57,957 bases of DNA from Deltaproteobacteria bacterium (lineage in GTDB: Bacteria > Myxococcota > Myxococcia > Myxococcales > 40CM-4-68-19). Location: NCBI GenBank assembly GCA_005879535.1, contig VBKI01000069.1:1-57957 (forward strand). The letters run 5' to 3'. The notes below the pieces were generated by a model. That model made no database searches. It saw only the letters and a program-made list of their open reading frames with translations, and was not told the DNA's origin. Both the position numbers and the translations under genes were made by a program. Below are positions 34,972 to 44,203 of this stretch, piece after piece. Each line of letters opens with the position of its first letter. Positions within the stretch are counted from its first letter, which is position 1.

Positions 34972-36174
34972 CTACTTTGGCGGCGGCTTGGTGCCTAGCA
35001 TGATTTCGTACAGCTTGGCGCGGGTATCCTCGCCGCCGGGAGCGCAGCGGCCCAGGTCGGTCTGGCCCTCGTAGACGATGCCCTTCGTGTAGCCGTCGCA
35101 GTCCGGATATTCGCAGTCGCCGCAGTCCGTGCCGGCCATCGCGTCGAGCACCACTTTGTAAAGCTCGTCCTTCGGCAAGGTCTGCGCCAGCGGCGGCCCT
35201 TTAGGCTTCTCGGGCTCCTTTGCACTGCCGGGCGCAGGCGCCGGCGCCTCGTGCTTTGGCTCGGCGGCGCCCGGAACGACCCCTGTCTTCAGCGAGACGA
35301 GAATGGTCTCCAGCATCGCTTTGGAGTCGGCCCCGCCCGGCGCGCACTTCTCGGTGCTGGTGTCCTTGCCCTGCGCGATCGCGTTGGAATACCCGAAGCA
35401 GTCCGGATAGCCGCAATCGCCGCAGTCGGTGCCGGCCATCGCCTCTTCGAGCACTTTCTGCAGCTTCGGCTTGTCTTCCTTGACCTGCAGGGCGCGCGCG
35501 GCGAGCTGGCGGCCCATCGCGGCCACATCCAGCCCCGCAGCCTTGGGCTTGCCGTGATCGGCCTTCGCCGTCTCCTCCTTCGAGGGAAACGGGGGCGGCG
35601 GAGCATCCCAGGCCTTGATCAGCTTGCGGGTGATCTCCCCGAGCTGCTGGCGCGGAAAGGCCTCCGCGCCTTTCGGCGGCTTGTAGGGAACCGCCGGCAC
35701 CAGCGGATCGGGCACGAAGCGCAGCGTGAGGTTGTTGAAGTGCATCACCGCGCCTTCGAACTCGCGCGTGTGCTGGATGGCGCCGGTCGGACAGGGCTCG
35801 ACGCAGAGCCCGCAGTACATGCACTTGCCGATGTCGATGTCGAACCGCTCCATCCGGAGCTTGGGCGTAATCTTTCCGTCGCCCTTGAGGATGTCGATGT
35901 TGATGACCTGAATCGGGCACGCGCGCTCGCAGGCCTGGCACGCCGTGCAGATGTCCATGTCCACTTCCAGGAAACCGCGGTAGCGCGCCGGGATCGTATG
36001 GTGCACGGGCACCGACATCCGGTCCGGGTACTGCGAGGTGATCGGCTTCCGGAACATGTAGCTGAGCGTGACGCTCATGCCCTCCCAGAAGCTCTTCGCC
36101 GTGTCGCGGACGTTCTTCACGTACGCGCCGAGGGCGCCGGGAGTCTGTGGGGGAGGGAGCAGGGTCTCAGCCAT
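34972..36174 (-). CDS. nuoI: Complex I Fe-S subunit NuoI (cluster 1) with two RnfB-type Fe-S domains
   Basis: A 400-residue NuoI; the usual length is about 140-230. Residues 1-170 are standard NuoI with two [4Fe-4S] motifs: C76, C79, C82, C86 (CTACQACERACP) and C118, C121, C124, C128 (CMYCGLCVEPCP). After a Pro/Lys-rich linker come two copies of the RnfB-type Fe-S motif, C251, C254, C259, C277 (AGTDCGDCGYPDCFGY...CAPGG) and C351, C354, C359, C377 (AGTDCGDCEYPDCDGY...CAPGG), exactly 100 residues apart. That motif binds one [4Fe-4S] in RnfB, where it takes part in ferredoxin electron transfer. The tail may therefore be an alternative input for a complex lacking NuoEFG; the function is inferred. 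Confidence 0.95.
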   Translation of the reverse strand: MAETLLPPPQTPGALGAYVKNVRDTAKSFWEGMSVTLSYMFRKPITSQYPDRMSVPVHHTIPARYRGFLEVDMDICTACQACERACPIQVINIDILKGDGKITPKLRMERFDIDIGKCMYCGLCVEPCPTGAIQHTREFEGAVMHFNNLTLRFVPDPLVPAVPYKPPKGAEAFPRQQLGEITRKLIKAWDAPPPPFPSKEETAKADHGKPKAAGLDVAAMGRQLAARALQVKEDKPKLQKVLEEAMAGTDCGDCGYPDCFGYSNAIAQGKDTSTEKCAPGGADSKAMLETILVSLKTGVVPGAAEPKHEAPAPAPGSAKEPEKPKGPPLAQTLPKDELYKVVLDAMAGTDCGDCEYPDCDGYTKGIVYEGQTDLGRCAPGGEDTRAKLYEIMLGTKPPPK

Positions 36175-36180
36175 CTCGGG

Positions 36181-37410
36181 TCACCAGTTGGAGGTGAAGT
36201 CGAACTTGTCGCCGGTGTCGCGAAGGTTGTGGGCCACGCGCTGGACGAACATGATCACGGCCACCGCCGCCGCTCCCGCGAGCAGGAAGTGCATGGCCAT
36301 TCCGACGGCCGGCGCGGCCCGGACGATCAGCATCCACCCGGCCACGAAGAGCACCCCGACGAAGCTGGCCGGCACCAGGTACTTCCAGCACATGTTCATC
36401 ATCTGATCGACGCGGATGCGCGGCAACGTCCAGCGCAGCCACATCACCACGAAGACGAAGAACAGCGTCTTGCCGGCAAACACCAGGACCGAGGCCACCT
36501 CGGCGAAGAAGGCCGTCCAGCCGGTGAGCGCGTCGAGCCGCTCGGCGGGGAAGAACGGCACCTGCCAGCCGCCCATGAACATGGTGACGGCCAGCGCCGA
36601 CATCACCCAGAGGTTTCCCCACTCCACGAGGAAGAAGTAGGAGAACCGCATCCCCGAGTACTCGGTGTTGTAGCCGGAGACCAGCTCCGATTCGGCCTCC
36701 GGCAGGTCGAACGGCGTCCGGTTGCCCTCCGCCAGCGCGCTGATGAAGAAGATGAAAAAGCCGGCGGTCGCGGCCGGGTTGTCGAAGATGAACCACTGCC
36801 AGGGCCAAGGCCCCTGGGCGCGGATGATGCCCTGCGTGGACATGGTGCCCGCGAGCAGCACCGGGATCATCAGCGCCATCCCGGCGGGGATCTCGTAGGA
36901 GATGATCTGCGCGGCGCTGCGGATGGCGCCGAAGAGGCTCCACTTCGAGTTGGAGCTCCAGCCCGACATGATGATCCCCACCACGATCAGCGCGGTGACG
37001 GCGAGGATGTAGAAGATCCCGATGTTCATGTCGGCGATGACCAGCCGGTGGCTGAAGGGCAGCGCCACGAACACGCAGGCGAACCCGACCATCATGAAGT
37101 AGGGCGCCGCCCGGAAGAGCACGTTGTCCGCTTCGGCCGGGATCAGGTCTTCCTTGAAGAGCAACTTCACCGCGTCCGCGATCCACTGCAGGAACCCGGC
37201 CGGGCCGACGCGGTTCGGTCCTACGCGGCTCTGCATCCGAGCGGCGATGCGCCGCTCGGCCCAGGAGAAGATCCCGCCGGTGATGGCGGCGAAGTTGATC
37301 ACGATGAACGAGAACAGCCCCATGAAGCCGACGTAGACGAACTGCGTCCAGGGCCAGGTCGCGGGGTCGTATCCCCACCCGCGGATCAGGTTGTCGATGA
37401 ACCCCTGCAT
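36181..37410 (-). CDS. nuoH: Complex I quinone-channel subunit NuoH (cluster 1)
   Basis: A 409-residue ND1-type subunit. The signature SWAERRIAARMQSRVGPNRVGP and LPEAESELVSGYNTEYSGMRF are conserved, and Glu-rich loops shape the quinone site. Immediately follows nuoD (no gap) and precedes nuoI by 6 bases. Confidence 0.95.
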   Translation of the reverse strand: MQGFIDNLIRGWGYDPATWPWTQFVYVGFMGLFSFIVINFAAITGGIFSWAERRIAARMQSRVGPNRVGPAGFLQWIADAVKLLFKEDLIPAEADNVLFRAAPYFMMVGFACVFVALPFSHRLVIADMNIGIFYILAVTALIVVGIIMSGWSSNSKWSLFGAIRSAAQIISYEIPAGMALMIPVLLAGTMSTQGIIRAQGPWPWQWFIFDNPAATAGFFIFFISALAEGNRTPFDLPEAESELVSGYNTEYSGMRFSYFFLVEWGNLWVMSALAVTMFMGGWQVPFFPAERLDALTGWTAFFAEVASVLVFAGKTLFFVFVVMWLRWTLPRIRVDQMMNMCWKYLVPASFVGVLFVAGWMLIVRAAPAVGMAMHFLLAGAAAVAVIMFVQRVAHNLRDTGDKFDFTSNW

Positions 37411-38589
37411 CTAGCGATCGATCTCCGGTGCGACGACGTCGAGGGAAGCGATCAGCGCCACCAGGTCGGCGATCATCAGGCCGCGGGAGAGCGCGTCGAT
37501 GATGCCCATGGCGGTGAAGCTGCCGGTCCGGATCTTCACCCGGTGCGCGTTCTCGCCCGGGCCGGCGACCACGTAGTACTGCATGTCGCCGCGCGCGCTC
37601 TCGATGCGGCTGTACGCCTCGGTGCCCTCCGGGATTTTGATCTTGCGCGGCACCTTCCCCATGATCTGGCTGTCCTTGGGGAGCTGGGCCAGCGCCTGGC
37701 GGAGGATGCGGCAGCTCTGGCGCATCTCCTCCACGCGGCACCAGAAGCGGTCCCAGGCATCGCCCATCGTTCCGACTTCGCCCTTGCCCACCGGCACGTC
37801 GAACTGGAAGTCCGGATAGACCGAGTAGGGCAGGGCCTTGCGCACGTCGAAGCTCAGACCGCACGCGCGCAGGTTGGGACCCACCAGGCAGTAGTCGATG
37901 GCCATCTGAGCGGGGATGGGCGCGAGATGCGCCAGCCGCTTGATGAAGATCTCGTTGTAGGTGATCAGCCGGTTGAACTCGTCGAGGATCTTCTCGAAGT
38001 GGTCGAGGAAGGTCGAGACCTTGTCCTCGTACCCGCTGGGCAGGTCGAAGGCGACCCCCCCGATGCGCAGGTAGTTGTAGGTCAGCCGCGCGCCACAAAG
38101 CTCCTCGAGCAGATCGTTGATGAACTCGCGCTCGCGCAGCGCGTACGGGAAGGGCGTCACCGCGCCGATGTCCATCGCCATGGTGCCGACGGAGATCAGG
38201 TGGCTGGAGATGCGGTTCAGCTCGCAGGCGATCACCCGGCAATACTCGGCGCGCCTGGGGATCTGCATGCCGAGCAGGCGTTCCACCGCCATGGCCCAGC
38301 CCTGATTGGCGAACATGGCGGCGATGTAGTCGACGCGGTCGGTGTAGGGCATGTATCCGTTGTACGTGCAGCGCTCGCCGATCTTCTCCAGGCTGCGGTG
38401 CAGGTACCCGACCTCGGGGATGGCGCGCTTCATCACCTCGCCATCGGTCTGGACGAGGAAGTTGATCACGCCGTGGGTGCTCGGATGCTGCGGCCCCATG
38501 TTGAGCAGCATGTCCCCGCTGATCTCGATGCGGCGGAGAACCTCCTTGTTCTCCATGTCCATCGTGGGGACTTCGAGGGGCTTGCTCAC
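37411..38589 (-). CDS. nuoD: Complex I 49-kDa subunit NuoD (cluster 1)
   Basis: A 392-residue quinone-site subunit. The [12 protein letters not shown] signature, the [NiFe]-hydrogenase-like fold and Asp/His residues are intact, ending in [24 protein letters not shown] start overlapping the nuoC stop (GTGA). Confidence 0.95.
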   Translation of the reverse strand: MSKPLEVPTMDMENKEVLRRIEISGDMLLNMGPQHPSTHGVINFLVQTDGEVMKRAIPEVGYLHRSLEKIGERCTYNGYMPYTDRVDYIAAMFANQGWAMAVERLLGMQIPRRAEYCRVIACELNRISSHLISVGTMAMDIGAVTPFPYALREREFINDLLEELCGARLTYNYLRIGGVAFDLPSGYEDKVSTFLDHFEKILDEFNRLITYNEIFIKRLAHLAPIPAQMAIDYCLVGPNLRACGLSFDVRKALPYSVYPDFQFDVPVGKGEVGTMGDAWDRFWCRVEEMRQSCRILRQALAQLPKDSQIMGKVPRKIKIPEGTEAYSRIESARGDMQYYVVAGPGENAHRVKIRTGSFTAMGIIDALSRGLMIADLVALIASLDVVAPEIDR

Positions 38590-39155
38590 TGCGGCAGCTC
38601 CTTCTTCGAGGCCGCGGCGGCTTCAGCGGCCTTCTTCTTCAGCTCGTCGAGGCGGACGTAGCCTTCCAGCGAGTTGTCGCGCGTGGTGGTGATGTTGTGC
38701 CACTGCGCCTGCTCCGCGTAGTCCTTCCGCAGCGGGTTTCCCACCCAGTCGTCCGGCATCATGATCCGGCGCAGGTCGGGATGTCCGGTGAACTGGACCC
38801 CCATCAGGTCGTACTGCTCGCGCTCGAGCCAGTCGGCGGACTTCCAGAGCGATTCGATGCTGGCGATCTCCGGCTTTGCCCGATCGAGCTGCACCTTGAG
38901 GACGAAGGCGTGCCTCCTCCGGTAGCTCCAGAGGTGGTAGACGACCTCGATCTGGTTCCTCTTCGGCCAGTCGATGGTGGAGAGGTTCATCAGGCAGTCG
39001 AAGGCCAGGGCCTCGTCCTCCTTCGCGTACCGGCAGATCTCCACGATGTCCGCCGCCTGCACCACGAGGAACGGGTCCTTGTTCGCGGGGGAAAGTGCGC
39101 CAATGCGCTCACCGAACTTGCCGGCGAGGCGCTGCTGAATCTCTTCGAACGTCAT
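38586..39155 (-). CDS. nuoC: Complex I 30-kDa subunit NuoC (cluster 1)
   Basis: A 189-residue hydrophilic subunit. [24 protein letters not shown] with GNPLRKDY is the family signature. The C-terminus is a charged helix ([21 protein letters not shown]). NuoC and NuoD are separate genes here, as in the second cluster. Confidence 0.93.
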   Translation of the reverse strand: MTFEEIQQRLAGKFGERIGALSPANKDPFLVVQAADIVEICRYAKEDEALAFDCLMNLSTIDWPKRNQIEVVYHLWSYRRRHAFVLKVQLDRAKPEIASIESLWKSADWLEREQYDLMGVQFTGHPDLRRIMMPDDWVGNPLRKDYAEQAQWHNITTTRDNSLEGYVRLDELKKKAAEAAAASKKELPQ

Positions 39156-39701
39156 CTAGGCGGTCACCTTGTAGTCGACGCCCAGGGAGGGCTGACCCTG
39201 GCCGACCTTCTGGCGCGCGCTGAACCACCGCTCGCGGACGATCTTGTCCTGCACCCGCATCAGGCCTTCGGTCAGCGCCTCGGGACGGGGCGGGCAGCCG
39301 GGTACGTAGATGTCCACCGGCACGAGCTTGTCGACGCCCTTGCAGACCGAGTAGGCGTACTGGAAGAGGCCGCCGCAGGAGGCGCAGGAGCCCATGGAGA
39401 TGACGTACTTCGGCTCGGCCATCTGCTCGTAGAGCAGGCGGCAGCGCTCGGCCATCTTGTAGGTCAGGGTTCCGGCGACGATCATCAGGTCGCTCTGGCG
39501 CGGCGTCGCCCGGGGGACGGATCCGAATCGGTCGATGTCCGCCCGCGGACCGCCGGTCTGCATCAGCTCGATCCCGCAGCAGGCGAGCCCGAAGAGCAGG
39601 TAGAAGATGCTGCTCTTGCGCGCCAGGTTGATGATCTCGTCGATGAACGAGGTCTTGCTGGTGATGATGGAACCGAAGTCCTGCTGGTAATCCCTGGCCA
39701 T
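39156..39701 (-). CDS. nuoB: Complex I Fe-S subunit NuoB (cluster 1)
   Basis: A 181-residue protein that carries the N2 [4Fe-4S] cluster. The ligands lie in [17 protein letters not shown] and [10 protein letters not shown]. Start MARDYQQDF at 39701, just after the nuoA stop. Confidence 0.95.
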   Translation of the reverse strand: MARDYQQDFGSIITSKTSFIDEIINLARKSSIFYLLFGLACCGIELMQTGGPRADIDRFGSVPRATPRQSDLMIVAGTLTYKMAERCRLLYEQMAEPKYVISMGSCASCGGLFQYAYSVCKGVDKLVPVDIYVPGCPPRPEALTEGLMRVQDKIVRERWFSARQKVGQGQPSLGVDYKVTA

Positions 39702-39703
39702 CT

Positions 39704-40159
39704 CTACGCCGCCTTCTTTTCGTCTTTGCCCTGGAGGGGCTTCTGCTTCTGGTCCCGGATCGACTGCAGCACGTCCTGCTTCAGCCCCTTCACCCACTCC
39801 AGATCGCCCATGGCCCACACGTAGGCGAGGCCCACGGCCAGGATGGCGACGAAGACGAAGATCTCGATGAAGGCGAGCAGCCCCTGGCCCTTCTCGATGA
39901 ACGCCTTGTAGACCGACGCCACGGGGAACATGAACGCGATCTCCACCTCGAAGATCACGAACACCAGCGCGATCAGGTAGAAGCGCGGATTGAAATTGAA
40001 CCAGGCGTGGCCGATGGGCTTTTCGCCGCACTCATAGATCATCGACTTCTCTCGCGTGGGCGCATGCGGGCGCAGGAAGCGCCCAGCGACCAGCGAGCCG
40101 AGGACGAACAGGACCGCCGTGGCGGAGAAAAGCAGAACGTTGGCGAAATGGAAGGGCAT
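39704..40159 (-). CDS. nuoA: Complex I membrane subunit NuoA (cluster 1)
   Basis: A 151-residue three-helix protein. The conserved [28 protein letters not shown] is present, with an acidic FEVEIAF segment and a Lys-rich C-terminal tail. GAGGAG lies 4 bases upstream of the ATG. It is the first gene of the 11-gene operon, so the promoter must be in the 40160-40451 gap. Confidence 0.93.
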   Translation of the reverse strand: MPFHFANVLLFSATAVLFVLGSLVAGRFLRPHAPTREKSMIYECGEKPIGHAWFNFNPRFYLIALVFVIFEVEIAFMFPVASVYKAFIEKGQGLLAFIEIFVFVAILAVGLAYVWAMGDLEWVKGLKQDVLQSIRDQKQKPLQGKDEKKAA

Positions 40160-40451
40160 CCGCTCCTCGAAAAACCCGCGAATTTCGAGGGGCAGAGTCT
40201 ACGGCCGAAGGGGTCCAAGTCAAGCGTGCTGGCCGCTCCAGTCGAGTGGGAACGGCTGGTGTCCGGCGGTGCGGCAATCAGCCGCGGAGTCGAGCCGCCG
40301 GGCAAGCGGTGGGGGTCGGGGTGTGCCCGACTGCGTTCCCTGGAGCGGTCTGGAGTCCGGCAGCGACGTTGACCTCCAAATGGGCATGGTCCCTGGACTT
40401 TGGTCGCCGCGCTCCCCTGTGGCAAGCTGTCGCGAGTCCGAGGGGAGAAGC
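40160..40451. promoter_or_regulatory. Divergent promoter region of nuo cluster 1 and a lipoprotein gene
   Basis: This 292-base GC-rich gap separates nuoA (minus) from the lipoprotein gene (plus). It must hold the promoter of the whole 11-gene operon. Ribosome sites GAGGAG (before nuoA) and GGGGAGAAG (before 40452) are visible, but no confident -35/-10 pair or operator could be read. Confidence 0.4.
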
Positions 40452-40985
40452 ATGGGCCGCCGCGTCGTTCCACGACTTGCGCTCGCCGCAGTGTGCCTGG
40501 CCGCGCTCGTCGCGTGCGTAGTGAACCTGAGCTTCGACATGGACCAGCCCGGGCTGGCGCTCCAGACCGGGGGTGCCGGGCCCGTCTCGCAGTGGACGCT
40601 GGTCGACCTCGGCAGCAATAGCGACGTCCGCGCGCACCAGAGCGATATCCAAAGCCTCGATATGGAATCCGTGGACGTCACCGTCACGTCGGTCAATACG
40701 GCCAACAACCTGGCCACGATGCTTTTCGGCACAGTCTCGCTCCGTAAGGTCCTCGACGATGCCTCGACTGAAGTGAAGATAGGCGATCTACAGGCCTTTC
40801 AGGCCGTGAAGAACGAGCACCGCCGCATCAGCGGCAACCCGGCGCTCGACGCCTTCCTCCTCGAGCGCCTGCACGATGGCGGCAAGTTCTACCTCCTGAT
40901 CAGCGGGACGACGGACGGCCGGACGGACCTGGTGCTGGACGTCGTCCTGCACGCCTCGATGGGGTACAACACCGGTCTGTTCTGA
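40452..40985 (+). CDS. Predicted lipoprotein, unknown function
   Basis: A 177-residue protein with lipobox LVAC (MGRRVVPRLALAAVCLAALVAC, Cys at 22). The mature part has several beta-strand-like segments and ends LVLDVVLHASMGYNTGLF. The ATG has GGGGAGAAG upstream. No family is recognised. Divergent from nuoA. Confidence 0.7.
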   Translation: MGRRVVPRLALAAVCLAALVACVVNLSFDMDQPGLALQTGGAGPVSQWTLVDLGSNSDVRAHQSDIQSLDMESVDVTVTSVNTANNLATMLFGTVSLRKVLDDASTEVKIGDLQAFQAVKNEHRRISGNPALDAFLLERLHDGGKFYLLISGTTDGRTDLVLDVVLHASMGYNTGLF

Positions 40986-41044
40986 GACGCGGGGAGCGGC
41001 CGGGCAGCCTGCCTAACCGCGTTGACACGCCCTAGTTTTTCAGC

Positions 41045-42544
41045 GTGGCCATCCTGCAGGCGCTGATCAGCTATCTGGGCAAGTCGGCGGGCAAGGCTCT
41101 GAACGCCATCTTCGGCTGGGCCGTCCTGGCATTGTTCGGCACCACCTCCGCGAAGGAACAAACGCTGCTTTCGGCGGTGGTCGCGGCTGCCGCGGCATGG
41201 CCCATCCTGCTGCTCGGCGTGATCGTTCCCAAGATCGCGCTGCTCATCGTCGCATTCGTTCCGATGGGCAAGTCGGTGCCGAGCTTCTGGCTGCGACTGA
41301 TCTGGATCGCGCTCGCCGTCCTGGTGCCCATCGTCGTCGGCAGCGTGGTGGCGAAGCGCGGCTCGCAGGAGACGATGCCGGAGCCGGGCTGGAAGAAGTT
41401 CCTGCGCGGCTTTCCGGTCACGCTCGCGCTCGCCTGCGCCTTCCTGCTCATGCTGGTGGTCGCGCCGATCCTGCGCATTGCCACGGTGATCCGCCGCCGC
41501 GAGATCGTGCGCATTCCGGCAGTGATGGACAAAGGGATCACGGCGCTGACGATGGCGGCCTTGGCCGACACGCTGGAGCGTCACGGCATCGCGCTGCGCT
41601 CGGCGAAGGCGCCCTGGTACCAGACGGCACCGGCGAAGATCCTGCTCAAGATCGGCGGGCGCCCGTTCGCGGCGATGGCCAGCGAGCACGTCGAATACCG
41701 GCGCAATCCGCAGCTCGAGCTGACGGTCCTGCCCAACGAGACCATCCTGCGCGGCGTCCCCGTGTTGGTCGGCCAGGCGCGGGCCCTCTGCACGGAGGTG
41801 TACGGACCGCGGCCGATCATCCAGACCTTCGACGCGGGCGCGCGCGAGCTGGAGTGGCACGCGAAGCGGGTATGGGCCATCTACCTCGAGCAGCCGGACG
41901 CGCACGAGCGATCCGACGTGCTCGAGCATCGCGTGACGGAGCTCTCGGCGCAGCTGTCGCGCCTCAACCTGCCCTGGGACGAGTGGCAGATCATCTACCG
42001 CCTGCTCCTGCAGGTGGACCGCGCCGTGCACGGCGACGAGCCGCTGCTCGAGCACGCACAACGAGTGGAGGAGAGGGACATGGCGGACGAGAAGGCGCTG
42101 CCTGCGCCGCGCAACATCGAGAAGCTCCCCGCACGACGACAGGGGTTGCAGACAACGGTTCCCATGTCGGTCGAGGGGATGTCGAACCGCGAGCTGATCG
42201 GGCACGTGATCGAAAACGCGACCCAGCTCGCCAAGAAAGAGATCGAGCTGGCCAAGTCCGAGCTGCGCGCCGACGTGAAGAAGGAAGTGGCGATGGTGAA
42301 GGGGCTCGGCGTGGCCGGCCTCTGCGCGATCTGGGCGGTGAGCCTGATGCTCGTCGCCATCGCGCTCGCTCTCGGGAACGTCATTCCGGAGTGGGCGGCG
42401 GCGCTGATCGTCGCCGGCGTGGTGCTCGCGGTAGGGACGGTGGCCGGCCTGGTCGGGTGGGGAAAGCGGGTCAAGAAGCCGCTGGAGGCGACGCGGCGCA
42501 GCCTCAAGGAGGACGCACTGTGGGCGAAGGAACGTCTGGCGTGA
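41045..42544 (+). CDS. Membrane protein with C-terminal Holin-X-like domain; possible internal start
   Basis: A 499-residue frame. The first 345 residues contain three hydrophobic segments (about 45-150) and a soluble alpha/beta domain of no known family. From about residue 380 a Holin-X-like (Phage_holin_3_6-type) domain follows: NRELIGHVIENATQLAKKEI, a long charged amphipathic helix, then two helices around VAGLCAIWAVSLMLV and AALIVAGVVLAVG. An ATG at 42080 with the strong GGAGGAGAGGGAC just before it lies at the join, so a separate 154-residue Holin-X protein is also likely. The GTG start of the next gene overlaps the stop. Confidence 0.75.
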   Translation: MAILQALISYLGKSAGKALNAIFGWAVLALFGTTSAKEQTLLSAVVAAAAAWPILLLGVIVPKIALLIVAFVPMGKSVPSFWLRLIWIALAVLVPIVVGSVVAKRGSQETMPEPGWKKFLRGFPVTLALACAFLLMLVVAPILRIATVIRRREIVRIPAVMDKGITALTMAALADTLERHGIALRSAKAPWYQTAPAKILLKIGGRPFAAMASEHVEYRRNPQLELTVLPNETILRGVPVLVGQARALCTEVYGPRPIIQTFDAGARELEWHAKRVWAIYLEQPDAHERSDVLEHRVTELSAQLSRLNLPWDEWQIIYRLLLQVDRAVHGDEPLLEHAQRVEERDMADEKALPAPRNIEKLPARRQGLQTTVPMSVEGMSNRELIGHVIENATQLAKKEIELAKSELRADVKKEVAMVKGLGVAGLCAIWAVSLMLVAIALALGNVIPEWAAALIVAGVVLAVGTVAGLVGWGKRVKKPLEATRRSLKEDALWAKERLA

Positions 42545-42987
42545 AAGAGGGGAACGGCGCGGCGTCCGCTGCTCAGGAGCGCGCTCCACGGGAGATCGAG
42601 CGCGATATCGAGCAGCTGCGCACGCGCCTCGACCGCTCGCTGGCGGAGTTGGATCGGCGCCGCCACGAGCTGATGAACGTGAAGCTGCAGATGCGCAAGC
42701 ATCCGGTGGTCTTCATCGGTGCCGGCGCGGTGGTGGTGCTGCTGCTGGGAGGAGTCGGGTTCGCGATCTACCGCTCGCACAAGCGGGAGGAGATCCCCCA
42801 GAAGGCGAAGCGGCTGCGGATTGCCATCGGGCGCGCGGTGGACGAGCCGCACAAGGTGGCGCGCGGCGACGCGCCGGTCTGGGAGAAGATCGTCGCCGCC
42901 GTGGGGACCACCATCGCGGTGAGCCTGACGAAGAAGATCATCGAGCGGACCTGGAACGAAACAGTCCAGCCGTCACGCAGCCGCTGA
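42541..42987 (+). CDS. DUF3618-like envelope protein
   Basis: A 148-residue protein with EIERDIEQLRTRLDRSLAEL near the N-terminus, the DUF3618 pattern. It has one membrane helix (VVFIGAGAVVVLLLGGVGFAI) and a basic C-terminal half. GTG start overlaps the upstream stop. DUF3618 and Holin-X proteins commonly occur as neighbours; their role is unproven, perhaps envelope stress. Confidence 0.8.
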   Translation: MKEGNGAASAAQERAPREIERDIEQLRTRLDRSLAELDRRRHELMNVKLQMRKHPVVFIGAGAVVVLLLGGVGFAIYRSHKREEIPQKAKRLRIAIGRAVDEPHKVARGDAPVWEKIVAAVGTTIAVSLTKKIIERTWNETVQPSRSR

Positions 42988-43003
42988 TCTCCTGCGCGAG
43001 GGG

Positions 43004-44203
43004 ATGCGTACCGTTCCGATCCTGATCGCCGCGCACGTCTGCTCGATGCTCGGGTTCTCCACGTTCGCGGCGCTGCTCCCGCAGCTTCGCGACGAGTGGT
43101 CGCTCAGCAACGCGCAGGCGGGCATCGTGGGCGGGGTGTTCTTTGGCGGGTACATCGCCTCGGTCTCGTACTGGACCGCGCTGACGGATCGGGGCGATGG
43201 GCGGAGGGTCTACGCCGTGGGCAGTCTCGTCGCTGCCGCCGCCAGCGCGGGTTTCGGGTGGCTCGCGAGAGGATTTGCCAGCGCGCTCCTTTTCCAGGCG
43301 CTGCTGGGCGTCGGGATCGCCGGCACGTACATGCCCGGGCTGCGGCTGCTCTCGGACCGGATCTCCGGATCGAAGCAGAGCCGATCCATCGCCTTCTACA
43401 CGGCGTCCTTCGGCCTCGGAACGGCGCTGTCGCTGGCGCTGGCGGGCGCCGTCGCATCGCGCGCCGGCTGGAAGGCGGCGTTCCTGGTCGCCGCCGTGGG
43501 ACCGCTGATCGCCGGCACTCTGGTGGTCGCGCTCCTGACTCCGCTCCAGCAGGCGGGAGCGCCGGGGCGATCGATGGCGTTGATCCCGTTTGCCTCGTGG
43601 GGACCCATCCTGCGGCAGCGAGAGGTGGCCGGGTACATCGTCGGCTATGCGGTGCATTGCCTGGAGCTGTTCGGGTCCCGCAGCTGGATGGTCGCTTTCC
43701 TCACCTTCTGCGCCGGCTTGCGCGCGGGCGGGCCAGGATTTCCCTGGAGCGCCCAGTCGATCGCCGCCGTCGTCAATCTCATGGCGGTGCCGGCGTCGAT
43801 CGCGGGAAACGAGATCGCGCTGCAGGTGGGTCGCCGCAAATGGATCCTGCTGGCGATGGCCGCGTCGGGCGCAAGCGGAATCGTGCTCGGGTTTTCGGCC
43901 CGCTGGCACTGGATCGTGGTGCTGGCGATCCTGGCGGCGTACTCGATGATGGTGATGGCGGAGTCGGCGACGCTCACGGCGGGGCTCGTCGCGGCGTCTC
44001 CGCCGGAGCTGCGCGGCTCGGCGATGGGCCTCTATTCGCTCGCCGGATTCGGCGGCGGGATGCTCGGTCCGGTGATCTTCGGCGCTGCGCTCGACGTCGC
44101 GGGTGGCGCCGCGAGCACCACGGCCTGGGTCGTCGCATATGCGGCGATCGGCAGCGGCTGCCTCGCGGCCCCCGTGGTGGCGCGCTGGTTCGCTCGAAAC
44201 TAA
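43004..44203 (+). CDS. MFS transporter
   Basis: A 399-residue 12-helix permease. The first loop motif DRGDGRRVYAVGSL and RLLSDRISGSKQSRSIAFYT are MFS signatures. It has a short central loop and no obvious substrate hint. Last 4 bases overlap the convergent SCO-like gene. Position near FabG/PanE-type genes gives no clue. Confidence 0.9.
   Translation: MRTVPILIAAHVCSMLGFSTFAALLPQLRDEWSLSNAQAGIVGGVFFGGYIASVSYWTALTDRGDGRRVYAVGSLVAAAASAGFGWLARGFASALLFQALLGVGIAGTYMPGLRLLSDRISGSKQSRSIAFYTASFGLGTALSLALAGAVASRAGWKAAFLVAAVGPLIAGTLVVALLTPLQQAGAPGRSMALIPFASWGPILRQREVAGYIVGYAVHCLELFGSRSWMVAFLTFCAGLRAGGPGFPWSAQSIAAVVNLMAVPASIAGNEIALQVGRRKWILLAMAASGASGIVLGFSARWHWIVVLAILAAYSMMVMAESATLTAGLVAASPPELRGSAMGLYSLAGFGGGMLGPVIFGAALDVAGGAASTTAWVVAYAAIGSGCLAAPVVARWFARN

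Noticed and set aside
34972-36174. The gene as an RnfB or ferredoxin instead of NuoI
   Set aside because: The first 170 residues are standard NuoI, and it lies between nuoH and nuoJ in a complete nuo order.
35251-38661. A 1136-residue plus-strand frame across nuoI, nuoH, nuoD and nuoC
   Set aside because: It is antisense to four clear complex I genes and has biased composition typical of high-GC shadow frames.
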